Below, piece after piece: positions 15,330-23,429 of a DNA stretch of 64,000 bases. The stretch covers positions 59,712 to 123,711 of the forward strand of contig DASYUL010000024.1 in NCBI GenBank assembly GCA_036001245.1, read 5' to 3'. The notes below the pieces were generated by a model. That model searched no databases and was not told the origin of the DNA. It saw only the letters and a list, made by a program, of their open reading frames with translations. Every line of letters begins with the position of its first letter. Within the stretch, counting starts at the first letter, position 1. A program made the translations under genes and the position numbers. The DNA is from Gp7-AA6 sp036001245. Its GTDB lineage: Bacteria; Acidobacteriota; Thermoanaerobaculia; UBA5066; Gp7-AA6.

Positions 15330-16169
15330 GTGAAACGCAGGACGGAGGACGACGGTCCCATCGGGCGCGAGGAGGAGGCGTTCCTCTTCTCCCCTCCGGA
15401 CGGACCGGAGCCGGCCCGGTCCCCCCGGCTCCGCACCCGAGCCCGCCAGCGTCTGTCACGCGGCCTCTTCATCCTCCCCACGCTCTTCACGGTCGGGAAC
15501 CTCTTCTGCGGGTATCTCTCGGTGTGGTGCTCGATCCGGGGCACGTTCCAGACCGCGGCGATCCTCATCATCGCCGCCGCGATCCTCGACATGCTCGACG
15601 GCCGCATCGCGCGCCTGACGAATTCGGCCTCGCGCTTCGGCGAGGAATACGACTCGCTCGCGGATCTCGTCTCGTTCGGGGTCGCGCCGGCGGTTCTCGC
15701 CTACTCCTGGGGTCTCGCCGATTTCCACCGGCTCGGGTGGATGGCGTCGTTCCTGTTCGTCGTGTGCGGCTCGATGAGGCTCGCCCGCTTCAACATCCAG
15801 ACTCGCGTCGCCGACAAGAAGTACTTCATCGGGTTGCCGATCCCGGCTGCGGCGGGCACGATCGCGTCGCTCGTCCTCGCGACGCCGGAGCGGCTCGTCA
15901 ATCGCTTCTGGATGGCGGGGCTGCTCGTCCTGACGATCATCCTGTCGTACCTGATGATCTCGACGCTGCGCTACCGGTCTTTCAAGGACCTCGACTTGAG
16001 GCGCCAGCGCCCCGCGTGGATCCTGCCGGTGATCGCGCTCATGTTCGCGGTGATCGCGTACCGACCGGCCGCGACGCTCCTCGTGATCGCGCTCGTATTT
16101 GCCGCGTCGGGCCCGGTGGCGAAGCTCGTGTCGCTGATTCGAGATCGAAAGCGCAAGACGCCGGCATAG
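15330..16169 (+). CDS. pssA: CDP-diacylglycerol-serine O-phosphatidyltransferase
   Basis: 279 residues from GTG. The CDP-alcohol phosphatidyltransferase motif DGRIARLTNSASRFGEEYDSLAD is split here as DGRIAR-(x8)-FG-(x3)-DSLAD, at about 91-113, and LDMLDG precedes it. About seven hydrophobic segments follow a charged cytoplasmic N-terminus of about 40 residues. It makes phosphatidylserine, which psd upstream decarboxylates. The gap to psd is ten bases. The extended N-terminus is longer than in many homologues. Confidence 0.92.
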   Translation: MKRRTEDDGPIGREEEAFLFSPPDGPEPARSPRLRTRARQRLSRGLFILPTLFTVGNLFCGYLSVWCSIRGTFQTAAILIIAAAILDMLDGRIARLTNSASRFGEEYDSLADLVSFGVAPAVLAYSWGLADFHRLGWMASFLFVVCGSMRLARFNIQTRVADKKYFIGLPIPAAAGTIASLVLATPERLVNRFWMAGLLVLTIILSYLMISTLRYRSFKDLDLRRQRPAWILPVIALMFAVIAYRPAATLLVIALVFAASGPVAKLVSLIRDRKRKTPA

Positions 16170-16170
16170 A

Positions 16171-16290
16171 TCCCCTCTCCCTTTGCGGGGGAGAGCGAGG
16201 GGTCTCGACCGGCGAAGCCGCCAGAAAGTCCCGGCCGCGACCGAAGGTCGCGTTGCCCGCGAAGCGGGCGGTCGGAGGCTAGGGTGAGGA
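16171..16290. repeat. Multi-hairpin intergenic repeat between pssA and the convergent lipoprotein gene
   Basis: Several stem-loops stand in a row: CCCTCTCCC...GGGGGAGAG, GCGACC-GAA-GGTCGC and GCCCGC-GAA-GCGGGC, then GGCTAGGGTGAGG. This is like the CCCTCTCCC/GGCTAGGGTGAGG family of intergenic repeats seen in many genomes. It lies between convergent genes, and the last bases run into the lipoprotein's C-terminal codons. It probably serves as a transcription end. Confidence 0.55.
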
Positions 16291-17781
16291 CGTTGGTCTC
16301 GCCGCCGCGCTGACCTCGCCCGGCACTGCCCACTCCGTCGCCACTTCGCCGCCGGTCGCCGGCGCGAGGTGCGTGCGGATCGAGCAACAACCCCTGGGCA
16401 GCGTCCCGCGGATGCGCAGGCGCGCCGGTTCGAGCTGCTCGAACGGTGCGACGAGCGTCTCGTAGAGCCTCACTCTCGTCGCCCTTCCCGGCGAGACGCG
16501 ACGCCCGCGTTCGTCGTACGCCTCCCATCGATCGAATCCGCCGGGCTCGACGTCCGCGACGCGCGCCGGCGACAGCTCGACCTCGATCCAGTTCTGGACT
16601 CGCGACACGAGCGATGCATGCGGTGACGGGTTTTCTGCTCCGACGCGGACGAGGCGCGATCCTTCGGGCTGGACGGAGCCGCGGAGCTCGGGCGCGGGGC
16701 GCCGTCCGGCGATCACGTCTCCGAGGGCGGCGACCGGGAAGAGCCGGCCGGCGTCGTCCTCGCCGGCGACGGTGAGAATGCGGCCTCGGGCGAGGCGCCG
16801 CCCGGACGTGTCCGTTCGGAAGTGCCCGACGAGATCCGGGAGCGAAGGCTGGGCGAAGACGACGGAGTCCCCTGCGGAGAGCGAAACGCCGGAGATCTGC
16901 GCGCTGCGTGTCGCGCGCAGCGTGAACTCCCACCCGCGGTCCTCGTTCCAGGGAAGTTCGTGGAGAAGTTCGGTGCGGGAATCGTCGGTCAGCGCGTCGA
17001 GCGCGGCCTCGCCGACTGGCACGCCCGCTTCGCCGGCGGCTCGCCGCACCGATCCCCGGGTCGCGGAGGCGTACGCCGCCCACCACGGCTTCCCGAGGGA
17101 ATCGACGAACGCCACGTCCGCCTCGTTGTCGTCACCGAAGACGAACGCCACGACGCCGTCGCTGCGGGAAGCGAGCGCGCGCACCGCCTTCCGCTCTTTC
17201 TCGTCCGCGGGAGCCTTCCTGCGCATCGTGATCGTGATCGGGAGCGCCTGCGCGGCAGCTCCCGCGCCCTCTCGCCGCGCGAGGAGGGGGGACAGACGGG
17301 ACCGCGCCTCTCGGAGCGCCGCCGCGTGTGCCTGTGCGGTCGCGCCCGAAAACGGAACGTCGAGGAGCACGCCCCGCACGTTTCCGAACACCGCCTGCCG
17401 GCGGACTGCCGCCGCAACCTCGCGCGCGAGGACCGCACCGAACTCCTTCGCGCGCTTCTCGTCCGGGCCCGCGAGAGGATCCTCGGCGGCCTCGACGACG
17501 AGTACGACCGGAATCCGCGCCAGAGGTCGAGGCGGGGCGGGGGGGTCCAAAGAGGCCACCCCTTCCGGAGTCAGTCGGCGCGCGGGGAGATAGACCGCCG
17601 AAACGCCGACGCGCTCGAGCGTCTCCTCGATCGCGGAGTCGCCCGCGCCGATTCCATCGGCGAACCAGACGGCATTCTCCTGCGGCGGCGCGAGCGTCGC
17701 TGGCGCGTGCGCCCGGCGGGAGCACGCGGTCGCGCAGACGAGGACCGCGGTCGCGATCGCTCGCGCGGCCGGCCGCGTCAC
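16279..17781 (-). CDS. Lipoprotein of unknown function
   Basis: 500 residues from GTG, overlapping the histidine kinase stop by four bases (GTGA). A leader (AIATAVLVCATAC) ends in a lipobox Cys at about residue 20. The first 200 residues look like an alpha/beta barrel part (AVWFADGIGAGDSAIEETLERVGVSAVYLPAR, PVVLVVEAAED, GVLLDVPFSGATAQAHAAAL, PITITMRRK), somewhat like the DUF3142 layout. The C-terminal 200 are beta-rich (WIEVELSPARVADVEPGGFDRW). No catalytic residues can be assigned. It is the last gene of the hut-kinase operon. The C-terminus falls within the hairpin repeat. Confidence 0.65.
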   Translation of the reverse strand: MTRPAARAIATAVLVCATACSRRAHAPATLAPPQENAVWFADGIGAGDSAIEETLERVGVSAVYLPARRLTPEGVASLDPPAPPRPLARIPVVLVVEAAEDPLAGPDEKRAKEFGAVLAREVAAAVRRQAVFGNVRGVLLDVPFSGATAQAHAAALREARSRLSPLLARREGAGAAAQALPITITMRRKAPADEKERKAVRALASRSDGVVAFVFGDDNEADVAFVDSLGKPWWAAYASATRGSVRRAAGEAGVPVGEAALDALTDDSRTELLHELPWNEDRGWEFTLRATRSAQISGVSLSAGDSVVFAQPSLPDLVGHFRTDTSGRRLARGRILTVAGEDDAGRLFPVAALGDVIAGRRPAPELRGSVQPEGSRLVRVGAENPSPHASLVSRVQNWIEVELSPARVADVEPGGFDRWEAYDERGRRVSPGRATRVRLYETLVAPFEQLEPARLRIRGTLPRGCCSIRTHLAPATGGEVATEWAVPGEVSAAARPTSSP

Positions 17782-20700
17782 GACGAGGCCACCGGGGCTT
17801 TGGGGTCAGGTCTGAGACCTGACCCCGCCGCCTGGGGCAGCTCGAAGCGGACGCGGAATCCCCCGCCCCGACGATTTTCGGCGGCGATCGTTCCGCCGTG
17901 CTCCTCGACGATCTTCTTCGCGATGGCGAGACCGAGGCCGGTCCCGCCGCTCTTCGCGGAGAAATATGGATCGAAGAGGCGCGGCAGGATCCTCTCGGGC
18001 ACTCCGGGTCCGGTGTCGTCCACGGTCACGATGATCCTCCCATCTCTTCGCTCGGCGGAGACCACGATTTCCCCCGCCGCGCCGGAGAGCGCGTCGACGG
18101 CGTTTCCGATCAGGTTCGAGAGGACCCGCGCGAGCAGCCGCGGGTCCGCCTCGGCGAGCACGTCCGGCTCCGAGCGCACGGCCCACCGGACTCCCGGCGC
18201 GCCCGCGAATGCCGCCGCAGTGTCGCGAATGACGCGACCGACGTCGGTCGGTCCGATCTCGGGCTGCGGCAGCCGCGCGTAGTCGGAGAACTCGGATGCG
18301 GCGCGCTTCAGCTCCTCGGTCTGCGTGAGCACGTTCGTGACGCATTCGTCGAGCGCGCGCTCGAACTCCTTCGTTCCGCCACCGCTCCGCTTCCAGACCT
18401 CCCGGAGATGCTCGACGGAGAGGCGGATCGGCGTCAGCGGGTTCTTGATCTCGTGCGCAATGATCCGCGCCATCTCCGCCCACGCGGCCAGCCGGTTGGA
18501 CCGGACGACCTCCGACACGTCCTCGATGACCGCCATGCGCGCGCCTTCACCGCCGACCGGAAGCGGCACGGTGACGATGCGCCACCGCTCTCCGCTGCGC
18601 GGCTCGACCTCCGCCGTGACGAAGTCCGACAGGCGCGCGAACGTCCGGCGGACCTCCGCCATCCTCTCCCCCGGAAACACGTCTTCGAGAGTCGCGCCGT
18701 CGGGGCGGCCGCCTCCGAGCGACGCGGCCGCCGGGTTCGCGAGGAGAACGGCGCCGTCCGAGCGGTACGCGACGACACCGGCGGTCAGGTGCGCGAGAAG
18801 CGTCGCCAGGCGCTCCTTCTCGCGCGAGAGCGCGTCGGTCTGCTCCTTCAAGCTCCGCGACATCGAGAGAAAGGCGCGCACGAGCTCGCGCAGCTCCTCG
18901 TCGGGAGGCTCCTCGAGCTGCGGGGAGAAGTTGCCGCGGGCCACCGCGCGCGTGCCCTCGACGAGATCCGCGACGGGCCGGGCGACGCGCAGCGCCAGCC
19001 GGCCGGCGACCGCGGCGGAGATCAAGAAGACGAGCAGGCTGAACGCCGAGAGCGCCGCGGTCAGCTGCGCGGCCTCCGCCTCGGCGACGCGCTGCTGCGG
19101 GAGCAGGAGCAGTGAGAGAAGCCCGGGGCTCCGGACTCCCGGCACGCCGGGCACCGCGGTGAGCGCGGTCGCCATCTCTTCGAACCGGCGGCCCGCGACG
19201 ATGCGCGACCCGATCTGCTGCCGCGCACCCGCGAGACCGATCGCGCGATAGATCGACGCGGGCACGCGGTCAGGCAGGAGCCCCGCGTCGTAGAGGTCGC
19301 GCCGCGACGTCGCCACCAGATGACCGTCCGGCGCGTAAACGGAGAGGTCGTAACCGACGGCATTCGCCAGCCATCCGAGCAGGGAATCGTCGAGGAGACC
19401 GAGCCTCCCCTGGCCGGCGGAAGCCGACGGCAGGTAGGCGTCGAGCACGCGGCGCGCCGTCTCGAGCGCGGTGCGCGCATGATCGAGCGTTTCCCTCGCG
19501 GTTCGCGTCTCGATCGCCGACCGCAGGAAGAAAGTCACCGCGAAGAGCGGGATCATCACGCCGAGCACGAACAGGCCGACGAGCCGCCCGCGGAACGTCC
19601 GGAGGCCGCGCGGCAGGATCTCGGCGCGAAGCTCGCGCGGTGTCGCGACGAACCTCCAGAGCGCGAGCGCTCCGAGGAGCAGGAAGAGGACGGTGACTCC
19701 CGGAATGAGGAGCGCGGCGGTCAAGGCGCGGCCGAAAAAATCCGGAACCGGAATGGCGACCAGACGGAACCCCTCCGGCATCGCCCGCACCTCTCCGAAG
19801 AGCTCGCTGCCGCGGTACGGCAACCGGACCCGGGCCGTTCCCCCGCCGTGCCGGAGCCTCTCGACGGCGTCCGCCGGCAGGATCGGCCCCTCCTCCCTCG
19901 GAGAGCCGTCCCGCGCGTACGACGCGAGGATCGGGCGCGGAGGCTGCGGCGCGTCGTCGCTCGCGTCGGCGCCCAGCACGAGGCGCCGGTAGACCTCGAT
20001 TCGCGGCGGCAGCGGGTCCCAGCTCGGCCAGTCGGCGACCTCGATCTCCACGCGTCCCCACGGCGCGCCCGCGTACGAGAGGGCAACGGAGCGGCGCAGG
20101 ATCGCGAGCCGGTAGCGGTCGATCACGGCCTCGCTCGGCGGCGTCGCGGCGGCCGAACCACTCTCCGTCTCCGGGATGAGCGAGAAACGGCTTCGCGAAG
20201 CCCCGGAGGAGTCGAAGACCTCGTACGTCATGAGCGGCGGCTGCCGCATCCTCTCCTCGCCGTCGCGCCAGAGACGGTACGCGAGGTCCGAGAGGTCGGT
20301 CCGCTCGAGCGGGGCTGGCAGCAGGGTCTCGAGGTCGGTTCGCGACATGCGCTCCGCCGCGCGCTGCGCCGCGACGACGGCGCCCGCGGACGCGCGAGTC
20401 GGATCCGGGACGCGGATTGCGGAGGCAACCCGGAACGCCTCGCGCGCGCGCTCCTGTTCGCGCAGCGGAGCGGCGACGAGAACGACGAGCAGGGTCGTCC
20501 CGATGAGAAGGGACGCGGTCCCGAATCCCTCCCCCGTCCGCGCTTCTCCAACGGCGCGGGACCAGAGCACGAACGCCACCGCGGAGACGAGGAGGACGAT
20601 GACCCGGTACGCGAGTCCCGCCGAAACGCTCGCGAGCGCGCCCGCGATCGCCGCCGTCGTAAAAGCGCCCGCCGCCGGCGCCCACGTGCGTCCGCGGTTC

Positions 20701-21755
20701 GCGCGGTCGCTGCGCGAAGCGACGAGCGACAGCGCCGAGAGCACCAGCGCCGCGAGGCCGGCGACGCGGGGCAGCGCGACGAGAGACTGGCGCAATCCCG
20801 CGCCGAGCTCCGGCGTCGGAAGGCGCGTCGCCACGAAGAGGGCGACGGCGAACAGAAGGGCGCCTGCGACGACGACCGAAAGACGCGTCCGCGGTGGTCG
20901 CACGCGGCCCGCGAGCCGCGGCATCGCGGCGGGCAGCGCCGCCCAGCCGAGGGCGAGGCCGGCGATCGTGAACTGCGGAAGCGGGGCCGCGATGCCGAAC
21001 CGCGTCTCGATCGCGAGGACCGCGACGACGAGCGCGAGGCCGATGCGAAGCGGATCCGACAGTCGACCCGCGAGAACGAGAGCGATTGCGAGCAGGGCGG
21101 CGAAGGCGAAATCGTGCGGGAGAGTGAGATCCGGCGTTCCCGTGCGCCGCAGAGCGACGAGCACCGCTCCGGAGGAATCGGTCAGGAGAGGCGGACCTCC
21201 GCTGGCCAGCGGTCGCCACGCCGCCGACGCGCCGGAGAGCCCGAGCGCGCGCGCGAAGTCCGGCGCTTCGACCGGAAACGTCTGAGACGAATACACGAGG
21301 CCGGAGAAGCCGCCATCTCCAACCCGCCGCCGTCCAACGACGGTGAGCCGAGTCGCCGACCATCGGACCGAGATCTCATCCCGGGAGAAGACGAGAGCCT
21401 CGAGGGGCAGCGCGTCCCCCCACCACGCGTGTACGGTCCCGGACGCGTCCGTCAGCGCGAGACCGGCGCCCGGAGGCGCCCCTGCGAGCGCGTGTCCCGC
21501 GGCGTTGAAGAGAGCGAGGCGGTTGACGGCGATTCCGCCGCCTTCGAGTGACCGGACGACCTCGGGCTGCGACTGGAAGTCGACGGCGCGGCGGGCGAGC
21601 TCGCCGACGGCGGCCGCGAAGGCGCGGCGGAGAGCTTTCGGCGCTGAGGAATCCGCGCGCATCGAGGACGGCAGCGGCAGACGCCCGTAGAGAAAGAGGA
21701 GGAGCGGCGTCGCGACGAGCGCGCCCGCGAGGGGGGCGCGGAGGCGTCGGATCAC
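17778..21755 (-). CDS. Large multi-pass sensor histidine kinase (NtrY-like)
   Basis: 1325 residues from GTG at 21755, overlapping the hutU stop (GTGA); the longer frame to 21983 is inside hutU. Order: one membrane helix near residue 15, a soluble domain of about 200 residues, a block of about eight hydrophobic helices (about 250-500), a second extracytoplasmic region, two more helices, a further sensor domain, a helix with HAMP (VARPVADLVEGTRAVARGNF), a PAS-like segment, HisKA with the box HEIKNPLTPIRL (His about 1100), and HATPase (NLIGNAVDAL, DTGPGV, GGTGLGLAI). The HisKA box is NtrY-type. No response regulator is adjacent. The last residues, GSGLRPDP, are read from the REP palindrome at 17802-17826. 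Confidence 0.88.
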   Translation of the reverse strand: MIRRLRAPLAGALVATPLLLFLYGRLPLPSSMRADSSAPKALRRAFAAAVGELARRAVDFQSQPEVVRSLEGGGIAVNRLALFNAAGHALAGAPPGAGLALTDASGTVHAWWGDALPLEALVFSRDEISVRWSATRLTVVGRRRVGDGGFSGLVYSSQTFPVEAPDFARALGLSGASAAWRPLASGGPPLLTDSSGAVLVALRRTGTPDLTLPHDFAFAALLAIALVLAGRLSDPLRIGLALVVAVLAIETRFGIAAPLPQFTIAGLALGWAALPAAMPRLAGRVRPPRTRLSVVVAGALLFAVALFVATRLPTPELGAGLRQSLVALPRVAGLAALVLSALSLVASRSDRANRGRTWAPAAGAFTTAAIAGALASVSAGLAYRVIVLLVSAVAFVLWSRAVGEARTGEGFGTASLLIGTTLLVVLVAAPLREQERAREAFRVASAIRVPDPTRASAGAVVAAQRAAERMSRTDLETLLPAPLERTDLSDLAYRLWRDGEERMRQPPLMTYEVFDSSGASRSRFSLIPETESGSAAATPPSEAVIDRYRLAILRRSVALSYAGAPWGRVEIEVADWPSWDPLPPRIEVYRRLVLGADASDDAPQPPRPILASYARDGSPREEGPILPADAVERLRHGGGTARVRLPYRGSELFGEVRAMPEGFRLVAIPVPDFFGRALTAALLIPGVTVLFLLLGALALWRFVATPRELRAEILPRGLRTFRGRLVGLFVLGVMIPLFAVTFFLRSAIETRTARETLDHARTALETARRVLDAYLPSASAGQGRLGLLDDSLLGWLANAVGYDLSVYAPDGHLVATSRRDLYDAGLLPDRVPASIYRAIGLAGARQQIGSRIVAGRRFEEMATALTAVPGVPGVRSPGLLSLLLLPQQRVAEAEAAQLTAALSAFSLLVFLISAAVAGRLALRVARPVADLVEGTRAVARGNFSPQLEEPPDEELRELVRAFLSMSRSLKEQTDALSREKERLATLLAHLTAGVVAYRSDGAVLLANPAAASLGGGRPDGATLEDVFPGERMAEVRRTFARLSDFVTAEVEPRSGERWRIVTVPLPVGGEGARMAVIEDVSEVVRSNRLAAWAEMARIIAHEIKNPLTPIRLSVEHLREVWKRSGGGTKEFERALDECVTNVLTQTEELKRAASEFSDYARLPQPEIGPTDVGRVIRDTAAAFAGAPGVRWAVRSEPDVLAEADPRLLARVLSNLIGNAVDALSGAAGEIVVSAERRDGRIIVTVDDTGPGVPERILPRLFDPYFSAKSGGTGLGLAIAKKIVEEHGGTIAAENRRGGGFRVRFELPQAAGSGLRPDPKAPVASS
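17802..17826. repeat. Minimal GGGGTCAGGTCT palindrome inside the kinase 3' end
   Basis: GGGGTCAGGTCT (17802-17813), one G, then the exact inverse (17815-17826): a perfect 25-base palindrome with the same ends as the element at 6712-6804. It lies within the coding sequence of the histidine kinase and encodes GSGLRPDP in its C-terminal tail. Confidence 0.85.
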
Positions 21756-23419
21756 CGGAGGAAGGGCAGATCGACTCCGCGCTCCCGCGCGGCCGCGATC
21801 GCCTCCGGATATCCGGCGTCCGCATGCCGCATCACTCCCGTTCCGGGGTCCGCCGTCAGCACGCGCGCGAGTCGCCGCGCCGCCGCTTCGGTTCCGTCGG
21901 CGACGGCGACCATGCCCGCGTGGAGCGAGTATCCGATGCCGACGCCTCCGCCGTGGTGGACGGACACCCACGTCGCGCCGCACGCGGTGTTGACGAGCGC
22001 GTTCAGAATCGGCCAGTCCGCGATGGCGTCGGAACCGTCGCGCATCCCTTCGGTTTCCCGGTTGGGCGAGGCGACGGATCCCGCGTCGAGGTGATCGCGG
22101 CCGATGACGATGGGGGCGCGGAGTTCGCCCCGGCGCACGAGGTCGTTGAACAGGAGGCCGGCCCGCGCGCGCTCGCCATAACCGAGCCAGCAGATCCGCG
22201 CGGGCAGCCCCTGAAAGGCGACCCGCACCTGCGCCAGGGTTAGCCAGCGCTTCAGGGCCGCGTTCTGCGGGAAGAGATCCATGAGTGCGCGATCGGTCAC
22301 GCGGATGTCGTCACGATCCCCGGAGAGGGCGGCCCAGCGGAACGGCCCCTTCCCCTCGCAGAAGAGGGGACGGATGTAGAGCGGAACGAAACCGCCGATG
22401 TCGAACGCATCCTCGACGCCGGCTTTCTTCGCCTGTCCGCGCAGGTTGTTTCCGTAGTCGAAGACGACCGCGCCTCGGCGCTTCATCTCCAGGAGCGCTC
22501 GAACGTGCGCGGCCATCGTCTCGTACGACCGCCGCACGTAGAGAGCCGGGTCGCGGCGGCGCAGCTCTTGCGGATCTTCGTTGGGAGCCAGAAGCGGGAC
22601 GTAGCCTTCGAGCTCGTCGTGCGCGGACGTCTGGTCGGTCACGAGGTCGGGCACGATGGCCCGCGCGATCAGTCGCTCGAGGAGGTCGACGGCGTTGACG
22701 CGGACGCCGATCGAGACCGCCTCCCGGCGGTCGCGCGCCTCGAGCGCCCGGTCGATCGCGCGGTCGAGTGAATCCTCGCGCACGTCGAGGTACCGCGTGG
22801 CGAGCCGCCGGTCGATGCGCTCGCCGTCCACGTCGGCGATGAGCGCGGTGCCGCCGTTCATCGTCGCCGCGAGCGGCTGGGCTCCCCCCATTCCGCCGAG
22901 CCCCGCCGTGACGAGCAATCGGCCGGAGAGATCTCCCCCGAACTCTTTCTCCGCGGCGGCGGCGAACGTCTCGAACGTTCCCTGGAGGATCCCCTGCGTG
23001 CCGATGTAGATCCACGAACCCGCGGTCATCTGGCCGTACATCGTCAGGCCGGCCGCCTCGAGGCGGCGGAACTCGTCCCCCGTCGCCCAGGCGGGGACGA
23101 GCAGGGCGTTGGCGATCAGCACGCGGGGCGCGTCCTCGTGGGTCTCGAAGACCCCGACCGGCTTGCCCGACTGGACGAGCAGGGTCTCAGTCGAGGACAG
23201 TCGCTTCAGCGTCGCGACGATCGCGTCGAAGCACTCCCAGTTGCGCGCGGCCTTTCCCGTGCCGCCGTAGACGATGAGCTCCCCCGGCTTCTCGGCGACT
23301 TCGGGGTCGAGGTTGTTCTCGAGCATCCGCAGCGCCGCCTCGACCGGCCAGGTCCGGCAGCGGAGGTCGGTCCCCCGGGCCGCGCGTACGGTCCGCGCGC
23401 CGAGAACGACGGCAGGCAC
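21752..23419 (-). CDS. hutU: Urocanate hydratase
   Basis: 555 residues, full length. HutU converts urocanate to imidazolone-propionate with NAD+ as an electrophile. The N-terminus is conserved (LRMLENNLDPEVAEKPGELIVYGGTGKAARNWE written over residues 31-63), with the glycine-rich GLGGMGGAQPLAATMNGG region and GVRVNAVDLLERL and FDYGNNLRGQAKKAGV further on. It follows hutH by ten bases and overlaps the histidine kinase by four. The later hut steps (hutI, hutG/hutF) are not in this window. Confidence 0.96.
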   Translation of the reverse strand: MPAVVLGARTVRAARGTDLRCRTWPVEAALRMLENNLDPEVAEKPGELIVYGGTGKAARNWECFDAIVATLKRLSSTETLLVQSGKPVGVFETHEDAPRVLIANALLVPAWATGDEFRRLEAAGLTMYGQMTAGSWIYIGTQGILQGTFETFAAAAEKEFGGDLSGRLLVTAGLGGMGGAQPLAATMNGGTALIADVDGERIDRRLATRYLDVREDSLDRAIDRALEARDRREAVSIGVRVNAVDLLERLIARAIVPDLVTDQTSAHDELEGYVPLLAPNEDPQELRRRDPALYVRRSYETMAAHVRALLEMKRRGAVVFDYGNNLRGQAKKAGVEDAFDIGGFVPLYIRPLFCEGKGPFRWAALSGDRDDIRVTDRALMDLFPQNAALKRWLTLAQVRVAFQGLPARICWLGYGERARAGLLFNDLVRRGELRAPIVIGRDHLDAGSVASPNRETEGMRDGSDAIADWPILNALVNTACGATWVSVHHGGGVGIGYSLHAGMVAVADGTEAAARRLARVLTADPGTGVMRHADAGYPEAIAAARERGVDLPFLR

Positions 23420-23429
23420 GAACGGAATT

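Noticed and set aside
19320..21551. Long plus-strand frame opposite the histidine kinase
   Set aside because: Charged low-complexity translation (Arg/Glu/Asp) typical of the complement of a GC-rich gene, with no start signal.
21756..21983. N-terminal extension of the histidine kinase
   Set aside because: It lies inside hutU and consists of Arg/Gly-rich residues. The GTGA overlap at 21755 and the following membrane helix mark the true start.
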